A DNA stretch of 35,366 bases from a virus (IMGVR_UViG_3300001847_000371:1-35366), one strand, 5' to 3'. Positions 6,511-14,969 are shown, counted from the first letter of the stretch. Numbers and translations are program-made. Notes: a model not told the origin generated them from the letters alone.

Positions 6511-6885
6511 TTACTCCTTGCTTAGTACCTCAAAATTAATTCCCTTGATTTTTGTTTCCGGCATATTATGTAAATCCGAATCCGTGATATATGTTATGTC
6601 TGACAAGGGATAACAGAACTTAACAATTTTTAATAAATTACAAACCGTACCATCACCATCCAAGAATCTAAAAGTTTCGTCAACACACTTTAAATTTTCT
6701 ACAATTTCTCGGCGTGTCTCGTAATTTTGATTTAACATACCTGTTGCCATGTGTAGATGAATATCGGAGTGAATGCCTACGATTAACCAATCTCCTTTGC
6801 TTCTGCATTTTTGGAGAAATCGTAATTCTTTGAGTGTGATTGGATCAAATATTCCTGATGTAACGATTATTTTACCTGGGTTCAT
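6511..6885 (-). CDS. nucleotidyltransferase-fold protein with degenerate HxGH motif
   Basis: The 124-aa sequence has the Rossmann start of cytidylyltransferase-like enzymes (IIVTSGIFDPITLKELRFL, then GDWLIVGIHSD). Family members such as TagD or RfaE have HxGH where this protein has TLKE, so the two catalytic histidines are missing. The C-terminal ISxTxIR segment is also not evident. It is therefore probably a binding or regulatory derivative, or an enzyme using another chemistry. It overlaps the upstream stop as ATGA. Confident on fold, not on function. Confidence 0.6.
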   Translation of the reverse strand: MNPGKIIVTSGIFDPITLKELRFLQKCRSKGDWLIVGIHSDIHLHMATGMLNQNYETRREIVENLKCVDETFRFLDGDGTVCNLLKIVKFCYPLSDITYITDSDLHNMPETKIKGINFEVLSKE

Positions 6886-7307
6886 GGAAGCATCTGTGGG
6901 AAAGCCTCTTTAACAAATTTATAATTTAAACCTTTCACACCCTGATCTTTCTGAAAGATACCCATAATAATTTCAGCTTCACGTGGCTCTATTGTGTTTA
7001 GAATTTGAAACAATAATTCCGTTCTTCGTTTTTCGGTTAAATTTTCCGCTGTAGGGTGTCCTTCTTGAAAGATATACAACCTACGCAATTGAGAATTCAA
7101 ACTATCATATGTCAAACCAGGCAAAACATCAGTTGGCATACGATAATTTTCTGGAAGTTCCTTTACCTTCCATTTAAAGTCAGGATGAAACGTCATCTTC
7201 AATACATCAACTAACGTTTGTGATAAATTGTTTCCGATGACTGCCATTCTTTCCTGTTTTGTCGTGGCTTTTTCAAATTCATCAAAAACTTCATAAAGTG
7301 CTTTCAT
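6882..7307 (-). CDS. DUF6433-like conserved T4-like phage protein
   Basis: A 141-aa helical protein starting MKALYEVFDEFEKATTKQER and ending KGLNYKFVKEAFPQMLP, with EPREAEIIMGIFQKD before it. The pattern resembles the small DUF6433 family of aquatic T4-like phages and also the N-terminal helical domain of ATP-dependent DNA ligases, where a similar LxxxEAxxlm...kG(L/V) segment occurs. The family name is from memory. GAGGA lies upstream. It sits directly behind the RNase H gene, so a DNA-repair or replication accessory role is plausible. Confidence 0.65.
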   Translation of the reverse strand: MKALYEVFDEFEKATTKQERMAVIGNNLSQTLVDVLKMTFHPDFKWKVKELPENYRMPTDVLPGLTYDSLNSQLRRLYIFQEGHPTAENLTEKRRTELLFQILNTIEPREAEIIMGIFQKDQGVKGLNYKFVKEAFPQMLP

Positions 7308-8173
7308 TAGAATTCCTCAATAACATCCATTAGATTTTTAAGTTTGTTTGCAATGAAATAATCCAGTATTTTGCCTTTTGCTGGCTTTGTTTCTTCATAA
7401 GTATTTATGATTTTGTCTTTGATTTCACCAGGAGTGTTTCTAAGGTCAATTAACGTTTGATTGCGTGAATAACCAATTTTGGCTTTCTCATCTTCCCAAT
7501 CACTTTGATTTTCTTCAAGCAATTTTTGCATTTTGTTTTTACTGATTGGTGTTTGCCGAGTTCCTGTAGCAAAACAATCAGATGCGGAAAGAATATTTGG
7601 AATACCATCTCCTTTATCACCAGAAATGATTTTTTCTTTCAACTCAAGCAATGGGTTTTGTGAAATGACAAATTTCTTTTGTGCAGGATTATATTGTTTG
7701 ATTGTATGACCAAACTTTTGTCCGTTATACATTTGTAATTGTAGAAAATCACCATCGCTAGAGATAATTAATACATCTTCGTGCATGACAGCTCGAGGAG
7801 CAAGTGTACCAATGATATCATCGGCTTCTGCTCCTTCAACATCAATTACTTTGTATGGGAAATTGTCCCTGAGCTCTTGTTTGAATTTGGCAAGCATATC
7901 AAAAATCAAATGCCAATCCAAATCAGATTTTTCACGTGCTTTTTTACGGTGCGCCTTGTATAAAGGAAAGAATTCCTTGCGCCAGTATTTACGGTTGTCA
8001 CAACACAACACAACTTCGCCGTATTGTTCACGGAAGTTTTTTAGGTGGGTCCTGATGATGTTCAAAACCATATGTCGAATCAGGCCTTCTTCCAACTGTA
8101 ACTTTGGTTTCTGATTAGCAATTTGTGCCATCAGACCAGCAAGGAGAACCTGGTTCAAATCAACGAGAATCAT
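7307..8173 (-). CDS. rnh: T4 RNase H-type 5'-3' exonuclease (FEN-1 family)
   Basis: A 288-aa protein with the metal-binding acidic residues of flap/5' nucleases in order: D5 (LVDLN), D59 (CCDNR), E116/D118/D119 (GAEADD), D140/D142 (SSDGD) and D186/D189 (SGDKGDG). The last set leads a helix-hairpin-helix-like segment. T4 RNase H removes RNA primers from lagging-strand fragments and trims 5' flaps. Length is close to the 305 aa of T4. Its own near-consensus promoter lies at 8198-8226. Confidence 0.9.
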   Translation of the reverse strand: MILVDLNQVLLAGLMAQIANQKPKLQLEEGLIRHMVLNIIRTHLKNFREQYGEVVLCCDNRKYWRKEFFPLYKAHRKKAREKSDLDWHLIFDMLAKFKQELRDNFPYKVIDVEGAEADDIIGTLAPRAVMHEDVLIISSDGDFLQLQMYNGQKFGHTIKQYNPAQKKFVISQNPLLELKEKIISGDKGDGIPNILSASDCFATGTRQTPISKNKMQKLLEENQSDWEDEKAKIGYSRNQTLIDLRNTPGEIKDKIINTYEETKPAKGKILDYFIANKLKNLMDVIEEF

Positions 8174-8197
8174 AATATACCTTTTTCAGTTTTTCTT

Positions 8198-8226
8198 ATT
8201 GTATCACAAAGCTGCCCATTTGGCAA
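8198..8226 (-). promoter_or_regulatory. sigma-70-like promoter upstream of the RNase H gene
   Basis: TTGCCA (8226-8221) and TACAAT (8203-8198) on the minus strand are 17 nt apart, with five of six matches in each hexamer. The -35 lies inside the 3' end of the upstream gene and the start codon follows 24 nt after the -10. Confidence 0.5.
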
Positions 8227-8539
8227 ACACATCCGTGGTAAGTTTGTCGGATGTTGTTGTTTTTTTGGTAACCATACCATACCAATCATCTTTAATCATT
8301 CTAGTAACATATTCTCTCGGTTCAATTAAAATTCCTTCGAATTTATCCAAATCAGTAATATTACTTTCTTCATCCATTCTGAAAAGAATAATTTCATATA
8401 AATCACCTAATTCAGAACCACCAACCTTTTCACCAATTTCTTTATATTTTGCTACTTCAATCTTTACTTGAGATTCATCGTCTGCTGGCACAAAAAAGAT
8501 TGCATCATAATCTTTAATTTTTTCGAAAATATTTAACAT
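8204..8539 (-). CDS. hypothetical protein, 111 aa
   Basis: Starts MLNIFEKIKDYDAIFFVPAD behind an AAAGGA site and ends TTDVFAKWAAL. It has alternating strand and helix segments (KEIGEKVGGSELGDLYEIILFRM..KFEGILIEPREYVTRMI) and a mildly acidic composition. I recognise no family. It overlaps the upstream GIY-YIG gene by 7 nt. The end of the gene also contains the -35 of the next promoter. Confidence 0.7.
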   Translation of the reverse strand: MLNIFEKIKDYDAIFFVPADDESQVKIEVAKYKEIGEKVGGSELGDLYEIILFRMDEESNITDLDKFEGILIEPREYVTRMIKDDWYGMVTKKTTTSDKLTTDVFAKWAAL

Positions 8540-8949
8540 TGTAATCCTTTAATGTGTGATTTTCTTACTCTTACCATAATCCAGGTATTGTAATAATCGT
8601 CACTCTCCAAAACACCATTAATAAATTGTTCTTTTGCTTCAAGATAACCACACTCACCTTTTGATTTACATAAATGCAGTATCTCTCGCTTGAACAAATC
8701 ACGTCCATGTATTATAACATGTTTTTTCAATTCCTCATTACTACCATAGTAGGATTCCCAGTCCGAGGAAACCTTTAATCGTTTCTTCTTTCCTTTTACC
8801 TGCTTTGTTTTGGTGCTGTAGAAAAATTTCTTACCTATGTATTTTTTGCCATTGGCTAGATTGGTAATACAATATACGAATCCGTAATTGTCACCAATCA
8901 TATCTTCGGTAAATTGTTGTTCTTTATATTTCCAATTCAATTGTTCCAT
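8533..8949 (-). CDS. GIY-YIG-type endonuclease-like protein
   Basis: A 138-aa protein with GFVYCITNLANGKKYIGKKF at about residues 23-42, the GIY-YIG core (here GFVY...KYIG). It is followed by a basic segment (KGKKKRLKV) and a conserved tail containing YYGSNEELKKH and EAKEQFINGVLESDDYYN. A single-domain form is common in T4-like phages. Unlike the T4 Seg homing enzymes it has no obvious separate DNA-binding domain, so a repair or recombination role is as likely as homing. It overlaps the upstream gene by 13 nt. Confidence 0.75.
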   Translation of the reverse strand: MEQLNWKYKEQQFTEDMIGDNYGFVYCITNLANGKKYIGKKFFYSTKTKQVKGKKKRLKVSSDWESYYGSNEELKKHVIIHGRDLFKREILHLCKSKGECGYLEAKEQFINGVLESDDYYNTWIMVRVRKSHIKGLQC

Positions 8950-9122
8950 TCTTCATTGTCCATGTCATCCTCATCCTCTATATATTCGGATTCGGTTAAC
9001 TCGTCTATGGGTTCACCACAAAACGGACAAAGTTCTGGATATTCCTCTGAAACTAATTGTTCTTGATAAATTACATCATATGAAGATTCGCAGCTTGAAC
9101 ATTCTGCTGTTATTGTTTTCAT
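8937..9122 (-). CDS. small zinc-ribbon protein with acidic tail, 61 aa
   Basis: Two CxxC pairs (CSSC at 8-11, CPFC at 32-35) frame a classic zinc ribbon. The C-terminus is almost entirely acidic (ESEYIEDEDDMDNEEWNN). AAGGAG precedes the ATG. Such proteins may bind RNA polymerase or other nucleic-acid machines, but that is not shown here. It follows nrdB at 10 nt. Confidence 0.7.
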   Translation of the reverse strand: MKTITAECSSCESSYDVIYQEQLVSEEYPELCPFCGEPIDELTESEYIEDEDDMDNEEWNN

Positions 9123-9132
9123 TTTTTTCTCC

Positions 9133-10119
9133 TTAATTGGCCCAAATATCTCCCCAATTTCCTGTCACGGCACCTTTTGCATAATCGGTTGCACGATTCT
9201 CAAAGAAGTTGGTGTGTGTTGGTGCATTAATCATTTCTTCAACCCATGGAAGTGGATTTCGTTTAACTTTAAAGATGCCTTTCATACCAAGGCCAATCAA
9301 TCTACGATCAGCAATGTAACGAATATATTTTTTAACTTCCTCGCTTGTTAAACCTTCCATATCTGTTACGCCAAAAGCTAGATCGATAAACTTATCTTCT
9401 AGTGCAACCATTTTTTCGGCGATAGTGTATATAGATGATTTTAATTCATCGGTCCAAATTTCAGGATTTTCGTTGATATATGTTTTAAATAACTTCATCA
9501 TGTTTTCGGCGTGCATCGTTTCATCAACGATTGACCAGGTAACAATTTGACCCATACCTTTCATCTTACCCTGTCGTGGAAAATTTAATAACATGATAAA
9601 AGATGAGAACAACTGCATACCTTCAGTAAATGCACTAAACACAGCAATATGTCGTGCAGTATTCTCTTTTGTTCCATTTCTGCCAGCAATATCAAGCACA
9701 TAATCGTGTTTATCTTTCATTTCCTGATATGCCAAAAATTCATTGTATGTTGTTTCTGGTAGTCCAAGAGTCTCAATCAAATGTGAATATGCAGCAATGT
9801 GTAAAGCTTCACGTGCAGCAAAACCCATCAACATCATTCTTATTTCGGGTTGTGGAAAATAAGGAAGATAATTACGGACATAGCCCCCAGCAACGTCAAT
9901 ATCACCTTGCGTAAAAAAGCGGAAGATATGCGTGAGAAATTGTTTTTCTTCATTTGATAGTTTTCTTTTCCAATCTTTTTCATCTTCTAACATAGGAACT
10001 TCTGTGTGAAGCCAATGTGATTGTTCGTGTTTCAACCAGGCGTCATATGCCCATGGATAGTTGAAAGGTTTAAACGAATTTCTATCATCAGTTAATCGTG
10101 AATCGTTCTTCTTAACCAT
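9133..10119 (-). CDS. nrdB: class Ia ribonucleotide reductase, beta subunit
   Basis: A 328-aa product from ATG 10119, chosen because GGAGG lies 9 nt upstream; the frame extends to 10158 but without a site. Diiron ligands are visible as D75, E104, H107, E166, E200 and H203 (EALHIAAY, TEGMQ, DETMHAEN). The radical tyrosine is Y111, four residues after H107, as in E. coli E115/H118/Y122. NrdB makes the tyrosyl radical that NrdA uses to reduce ribonucleotides. It overlaps the thioredoxin gene end by 8 nt, in the order nrdA, desaturase, thioredoxin, nrdB. Confidence 0.95.
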   Translation of the reverse strand: MVKKNDSRLTDDRNSFKPFNYPWAYDAWLKHEQSHWLHTEVPMLEDEKDWKRKLSNEEKQFLTHIFRFFTQGDIDVAGGYVRNYLPYFPQPEIRMMLMGFAAREALHIAAYSHLIETLGLPETTYNEFLAYQEMKDKHDYVLDIAGRNGTKENTARHIAVFSAFTEGMQLFSSFIMLLNFPRQGKMKGMGQIVTWSIVDETMHAENMMKLFKTYINENPEIWTDELKSSIYTIAEKMVALEDKFIDLAFGVTDMEGLTSEEVKKYIRYIADRRLIGLGMKGIFKVKRNPLPWVEEMINAPTHTNFFENRATDYAKGAVTGNWGDIWAN

Positions 10120-10363
10120 TGATCCATTCCTCCAACTCTTTAAGGGAACGAACACCACTAAATCTTTTAACTTCTGTGTTTCCGTCTTTCATCACAAGAG
10201 TGGGTACACTTCTAATGCCGTAATCCATTGCAACTTCTTGATGTACATCAATATCAACAACTTCAATTGGAATACTGTATACATTATTAACGGATTCTAA
10301 ATTTTTTGCTAACACTTTGCATGGTTGACACCACGATGCGGTAAATCTTAATACTCGTTTCAT
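10112..10363 (-). CDS. thioredoxin-like protein
   Basis: An 83-aa minimal thioredoxin fold: active site WCQPC at residues 11-15 and cis-proline segment SVPTLV at 53-58. It is shorter than bacterial thioredoxin (about 105 aa). The QP dipeptide differs from both thioredoxin (GP) and classical glutaredoxin (PY). It lies between the desaturase and nrdB, so its probable job is re-reducing the NrdA C-terminal cysteines. It could also serve the desaturase neighbour, but that is speculative. It overlaps the upstream stop as ATGA. Confidence 0.9.
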   Translation of the reverse strand: MKRVLRFTASWCQPCKVLAKNLESVNNVYSIPIEVVDIDVHQEVAMDYGIRSVPTLVMKDGNTEVKRFSGVRSLKELEEWING

Positions 10364-11070
10364 TCTGAACCTCTTATTTTTAACAATCTTAAAAAACTAA
10401 AAATTTTTATATACATCCAACCAATATCAAATTCAAACCATTTTCTACTCAATTTTGAATTGGCAGGATCTAAATGGTGGTTGTTATGTAGTTCTTCTCC
10501 ACCGATTATAACACCAAATGGGATAATATTGCAACTTTTATCTTTGGTATCTCCGTTACGGTAACCAAACCAATGACCTAGACCATTTATAACACCAGCT
10601 GCCCAAAATGGAATCCATATCATTTGAATCAACCATATTATGGCGCCAACCCAATCCCAGACGGCAAGGTTGAACATAAGGAGAATAATAATGCCAAGTC
10701 TAGATTGAGTACTGTATACGTTTCGCTCAATCCAATCATCAGGAGTGCCAACGCCATAACTATTAACCATTTGATGATCTTTTGATGCTTCATGGTACAA
10801 CATAGCTCCTTTAAATAAAACATTCCATATTCCAAAAACATGTGGACTATGTGGATCACCTCTCATATCACTATAACGGTGATGTTTGCGGTGAATTGCA
10901 ACCCATTGTTTTGTGACCATACCGGTTGTTAACCACAACCAAAATCGCATGAAGTGTTCTAATATAGGATTGAATGTTAAACCTTTATGTGCTTGGCCAC
11001 GGTGCAAATACACCGTGACGCAAATTATTGTTATGTGTGTTGCAACCAACAAGTATATTAGTTCTGACAT
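10360..11070 (-). CDS. membrane fatty-acid (acyl-CoA type) desaturase
   Basis: A 236-aa product from ATG 11070, just after the nrdA stop, with AAGG 6 nt upstream. All three histidine boxes are present: HRGQAH (about 24-29), HRKHHRYSD (60-68) and HNNHH (201-205). Hydrophobic segments lie around the first box and at about 134-165. The family is the delta-9-type membrane desaturases, which use a diiron centre and O2 to introduce a double bond in an acyl chain. It is somewhat short, as bacterial and cyanobacterial members are near 270-300 aa. Its location inside the RNR operon is unusual; altering host membrane fluidity is a likely role. Confidence 0.9.
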   Translation of the reverse strand: MSELIYLLVATHITIICVTVYLHRGQAHKGLTFNPILEHFMRFWLWLTTGMVTKQWVAIHRKHHRYSDMRGDPHSPHVFGIWNVLFKGAMLYHEASKDHQMVNSYGVGTPDDWIERNVYSTQSRLGIIILLMFNLAVWDWVGAIIWLIQMIWIPFWAAGVINGLGHWFGYRNGDTKDKSCNIIPFGVIIGGEELHNNHHLDPANSKLSRKWFEFDIGWMYIKIFSFLRLLKIRGSE

Positions 11071-11071
11071 T

Positions 11072-12886
11072 TTAACCTTCACAGGCAATACAATCATTGC
11101 CTTGAGCGATTTGCGTCATATCCAATTCTTTAATTACTTCACGTTCAATTTTCTTAGAAACTTTATCAGCCTTAGCTAATTTTTCACTACGGCAATAATA
11201 AAGAGTTTTCAATCCTTTTTTCCATGCCATAAAATGAACAGCATGAATATATTTGATGTTACTGTCGGGACGGAAAAATACATTTAATGACTGTGCCTGA
11301 TCAATATATTGTTGACGGTCTGAGGCGTGTTCAATAACCCAACGTTGGTCAATTTCCATAGAAGTTTTAAATACCGCTTTGGTGTTTTCATCCATCCAGT
11401 CTAGGTGTTGAACAGAACCATCATTGGCAATAATACTAGACCAAATTTGCTGATATTCATCTTCACCCTTTGGTGTCAATGGTGAACTATTAGGAGAAAG
11501 ATAATCCATAATTACCTTGTCAAGATAACGATTCTTGTTCAAAAATGAGCCAGATAACGTATCCTGGCGATAAGCATTAGCACGATAAGGTTCAATACTA
11601 GGGCTAGTGTTTCCCATAATGATAGACGAAGAAGCATTTGGAGCAATAGCCATAAGATGACTAAAACGTTTACCGTAGCCAACAGCATCTGGAGCTTCAC
11701 CCCTAATTTTTCCAAGAACCAAGTTAGCATCGTCAAGTCCTTCTCTAATATTTTTGAACATCGAATTGTTTAAAACTTTGGCCATCACTCCTTCGAAGGC
11801 CACACCTTTTCGCTGCAAATAAGCATGGAAACCCAAAGCACCAATGCCAATAGAACGTTCACGCATAGCAGAATGCTTGGCACGAGCAATAGCGTCAGGA
11901 GCATTATTAATAAAATATTCCAACACGTTATCAAGCATTTCTGCCACGTCCCGTAGAAAAACCATATTATCTTTCCACTCATCATAATACTCCAAATTTA
12001 AAGATGACAAACAACACACAGCAGTTCTTTCTTCATTTGTAGGAAGAATAATTTCAGAACATAAATTTGATTGGTGAATTTTCAAACCTTTTTCTTTTAA
12101 CCATTGTGGCATTTCACGATTACTGGTGTCGATAAAATGAATATACGGTTCACCCGTGTGCATACGCAAGTCGAGCAACATCTGCCATAACATTTTAGCT
12201 GAAACAGTTTCACGAACTTCTCCTGAATTAGGATCAATTAATTGCCACGCATCATCAGCGTCTTTATCAATCATACAGCGTTCAATGATTTCCATGAATG
12301 AATCTGGAATATTTACGCCATGATGAAGATTCAAACAACGCAAGTTTGGATCGCCTGTTGGTTTCCTCATCTCAAGGAAGGGAATAATATCAGGATGGGA
12401 AATATCAAGATAGGCAGCGTAAGACCCACGGCGAGTGCGGCCTTGGCGATACGCCAGACTAGAGGCATCGTAAATTTTGAGGTGCGGCATAACACCAGTT
12501 GATTTATCATCCGCCGAACGAATACCAAAACCAATCCCGACACCGCCACCAAGCATAGAAAGCCAATTAGTTTCACTAAGATTATCAACTAAACCCTCCG
12601 CTGTATCTTCAATAAAATTTAAAAAACAAGAAATGGGTAGACCACGTTTACTACGACCAAAAGAAAGAATTGGTGTGCTGTATGAAAGCCAATGCTGACT
12701 GGCATAATCATATAGTCTTTGAGCATGTGCTTTATCTGTGGAAAATTGTTTAGAAACAAATGCGAATCTATGTTGAGGACTTTGTTCATCTTCACGCATA
12801 TAAGATTCTTTTAATCTTTTTATTCCAAGTTCATCAAATAGTTTATCTCTTTCTAAGTCAATTTTAATACCCAGATATTCTTCCAT
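11072..12886 (-). CDS. nrdA: class I ribonucleotide reductase, alpha subunit (no ATP cone)
   Basis: A 604-aa catalytic subunit. Visible are C87 (PISCFLNF), N274/C276/E278 (NLCSE), C291 (AVCCLSS), the radical-transfer tyrosines Y563/Y564 and the C-terminal CIAC pair (599-602). It is about 150 aa shorter than E. coli NrdA. The sequence starts near the catalytic domain, so the N-terminal ATP-cone that gives dATP shut-off is missing. It reduces ribonucleoside diphosphates for phage DNA synthesis together with NrdB and thioredoxin encoded downstream. GAGGAG precedes the ATG. Confidence 0.95.
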   Translation of the reverse strand: MEEYLGIKIDLERDKLFDELGIKRLKESYMREDEQSPQHRFAFVSKQFSTDKAHAQRLYDYASQHWLSYSTPILSFGRSKRGLPISCFLNFIEDTAEGLVDNLSETNWLSMLGGGVGIGFGIRSADDKSTGVMPHLKIYDASSLAYRQGRTRRGSYAAYLDISHPDIIPFLEMRKPTGDPNLRCLNLHHGVNIPDSFMEIIERCMIDKDADDAWQLIDPNSGEVRETVSAKMLWQMLLDLRMHTGEPYIHFIDTSNREMPQWLKEKGLKIHQSNLCSEIILPTNEERTAVCCLSSLNLEYYDEWKDNMVFLRDVAEMLDNVLEYFINNAPDAIARAKHSAMRERSIGIGALGFHAYLQRKGVAFEGVMAKVLNNSMFKNIREGLDDANLVLGKIRGEAPDAVGYGKRFSHLMAIAPNASSSIIMGNTSPSIEPYRANAYRQDTLSGSFLNKNRYLDKVIMDYLSPNSSPLTPKGEDEYQQIWSSIIANDGSVQHLDWMDENTKAVFKTSMEIDQRWVIEHASDRQQYIDQAQSLNVFFRPDSNIKYIHAVHFMAWKKGLKTLYYCRSEKLAKADKVSKKIEREVIKELDMTQIAQGNDCIACEG

Positions 12887-12893
12887 ATTCTCC

Positions 12894-13244
12894 TCATTTC
12901 TTTATAAATTCTTTTAGTTGTGGTGGAGTCCATCCATCAGGCTTCAACACTTTACCATCTTTTCTCTTAACAACTTTACCTGTAGTGGAATCAATTTTCG
13001 AAAGATTTGATCGAGCAACTTCATTCCATGCTCCCTCAACATCAAATTCTTTCATGTAACAATAACCAAGAATAACCCAAATTAAATCCATGCATCCATC
13101 AAGCTGTCCTTCATTATCATTTTCGTGATATGCTCTAATAAATTCATCAAATTCTTCACGAATTAGATTCTTATATAGTGTGATGTTTTTTTCGTTTTTC
13201 TCTTGTTCGCAGGCTTCAATAAATTTTATTACATCGTTATTCAT
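12894..13244 (-). CDS. MazG/PRA-PH-like nucleotide pyrophosphohydrolase
   Basis: A 116-aa helical protein with metal-binding acidic residues E30/E31/E34 (REEFDEF) and D49/D53 (LDGCMDLIWVILG). A conserved tail follows: EVARSNLSKIDSTTGKVVKR and DGKVLKPDGWTPPQL. The tail is typical of phage all-alpha NTP pyrophosphohydrolases. It would remove or recycle non-canonical or excess dNTPs. It lies between thyX and nrdA, in line with nucleotide metabolism. AAGGA lies upstream and the start overlaps the end of thyX by 8 nt. Confidence 0.8.
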   Translation of the reverse strand: MNNDVIKFIEACEQEKNEKNITLYKNLIREEFDEFIRAYHENDNEGQLDGCMDLIWVILGYCYMKEFDVEGAWNEVARSNLSKIDSTTGKVVKRKDGKVLKPDGWTPPQLKEFIKK

Positions 13245-13917
13245 TTACAAATTCCTTAATCATTGGAAAAATAGGTTCAATTGCATCAACACAAGCCAAA
13301 GCCACTTCACGATGTTCCTTTTGCGTTCCGTTAGCGGAGCGGAGTTGTATATAGTGGACCCACGATCTCATCGTTCCGTTCATATACAATCTAGAACCCA
13401 TAATACCTTCAGGTAAAACTGCACGTGCTTGTTCTTTTGCGATTCCATTTTGAATAGCCCATGCATACTCTCTTTGTGCAGCATATATCACTCTTTGTTG
13501 AGCACGAAACCATTCATTCTGTAATAGATTATCATCAACCTCAATACTGTTCTGACGATTCTTTGTATCTTGTAATCTAGCTTCACGTGTTACGAAATCC
13601 AAGTCTTTGGTTGGATCGGCATAACGTTGGCTGAACTCTTGGAAACTAAAAGAACGGTGTCTTAAAATTTGTCTAGCAATATCACGTGTAGTTTCAATTT
13701 CTAGACAAACGGAAACCATCTCCAACGGAGACCAGTGTTGATTCTTAATCAAATAACGAACCAGTTTTTCTGATGTTTCCGTGTTGTTTTGGTTAGAGGG
13801 GTTTGACACTCTGGCGCAGTATGCAATCTGATCTAAAAGAGTTCTTTTTGACGGTACATCTACTCCTAAAATGTTTTCAGAGGGACCTTGTGAATAATTA
13901 ATTAATGTTACTTTCAT
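13237..13917 (-). CDS. thyX: flavin-dependent thymidylate synthase
   Basis: A 226-aa product from ATG 13917, which overlaps the primase stop as ATGA and has GGAA upstream; an ATG four codons earlier is possible. The ThyX signature RHRSFSFQEFSQRY begins at residue 86, and HWSPLEM precedes it at 61-67. ThyX methylates dUMP to dTMP using FAD, NADPH and methylene-tetrahydrofolate. It replaces the T4 td-type enzyme and is usual in aquatic T4-like phages. Confidence 0.95.
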   Translation of the reverse strand: MKVTLINYSQGPSENILGVDVPSKRTLLDQIAYCARVSNPSNQNNTETSEKLVRYLIKNQHWSPLEMVSVCLEIETTRDIARQILRHRSFSFQEFSQRYADPTKDLDFVTREARLQDTKNRQNSIEVDDNLLQNEWFRAQQRVIYAAQREYAWAIQNGIAKEQARAVLPEGIMGSRLYMNGTMRSWVHYIQLRSANGTQKEHREVALACVDAIEPIFPMIKEFVNE

Positions 13918-14939
13918 ACTTTTTTCCATTTAACAAATTCCATTTTTGCTCTCAAATTCTGAAAGGTATTTTTACTTATGATATCTTGAATTTCATCCGG
14001 TGAAAATCCTGACAGAATCATTTCATTAATATCTTTTTCTCCAATCATTTCTGGCCAGATAACGATATTATAATGTTCTTCAATTGCTTGTTCCATTTGC
14101 CGACAAATATCTTTGTTTCTTGGTTCATTATCATAAACTAATACTAACTTCGATTTATCGATATGTTTGGCTGCTGTTCTGAGGTTTGCATCTGCTGTTG
14201 CTACAGCATTATCTAAGAAAAGTGAGTCAATAGGTCCTTCTGTGACATAGACCATTTTATCTTCATCATCCATGTCAACACTCACACGATCCATACCAAA
14301 AACTTTGTGATTGTCTTTATCAATTTTTACGGTAATGTATCTCAGTTTGGATTCACCAAGCGCTCGGCCTTGAAATGCCACAAGATTCTTTTCTTCATCA
14401 TAAAAAGGAATAACCAAACGAGGATCTTCTTCTTTCAATCCATCTTTTTCAATCCCGAGGCTTTCGACAAAGTTTTTAAAATCTTCGGCAAAATATAACG
14501 ATGAAAAATGAGTTTCGGGAATTTTCCGGTTTTCCACGTATTCTTTTGCAAAATGGCCAGTTGGTAACGATTGTATGGACGGTAAAGATATTTTGGATTT
14601 AAATGTGGGAGTGCCTTTAACCAACTCAAATGTAGGTTTCGTATAGTTTGCCTTGTTATCTTCGCCATTTTTGTATCTTTCAAGTGCATATTCTTTGAGT
14701 AGATTGGGATCAACTTTGTCCAAGAAATTATAAAACGACATGGATGCACCACAGTTGTGGCACATGAAGAAATAATTATTCTTTTTCTCGTAGATATAAC
14801 CACGAGCTTTGGTTTTATTTTTGGAAGAATCGCCACAGATAGGGCATCTGAAATTGTAAAGATCAGATTTTTTCTGTGTGAATTTTTGAAGCTTAGGGGA
14901 TACCCTTAGCAGAAAGGTTCTATCAATAAAAACGGACAT
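13914..14939 (-). CDS. DNA primase, T4 gp61 type
   Basis: A 341-aa protein with an N-terminal zinc finger (C32, C35, C60, C63 in CPICG...CHNCG), a TOPRIM domain with the acidic EG (E234-G235 in VTEGPIDSLF) and YDNEP (D270, E272). It makes RNA primers for the lagging strand with the gp41-type helicase. Unlike T4, where genes 41 and 61 are near neighbours, here the helicase gene lies about 18 kb away. No clear ribosome site precedes the ATG, but a promoter with a consensus -10 lies 31 nt upstream. Confidence 0.9.
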   Translation of the reverse strand: MSVFIDRTFLLRVSPKLQKFTQKKSDLYNFRCPICGDSSKNKTKARGYIYEKKNNYFFMCHNCGASMSFYNFLDKVDPNLLKEYALERYKNGEDNKANYTKPTFELVKGTPTFKSKISLPSIQSLPTGHFAKEYVENRKIPETHFSSLYFAEDFKNFVESLGIEKDGLKEEDPRLVIPFYDEEKNLVAFQGRALGESKLRYITVKIDKDNHKVFGMDRVSVDMDDEDKMVYVTEGPIDSLFLDNAVATADANLRTAAKHIDKSKLVLVYDNEPRNKDICRQMEQAIEEHYNIVIWPEMIGEKDINEMILSGFSPDEIQDIISKNTFQNLRAKMEFVKWKKV

Positions 14940-14969
14940 AACAAAGACAAAATGTTTACAAGAAACTCA

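Noticed and set aside
8533-8949. GIY-YIG gene as a mobile homing endonuclease
   Set aside because: It is embedded in an operon with overlapping neighbours and is a conserved single-domain form; no split gene or intron is near.
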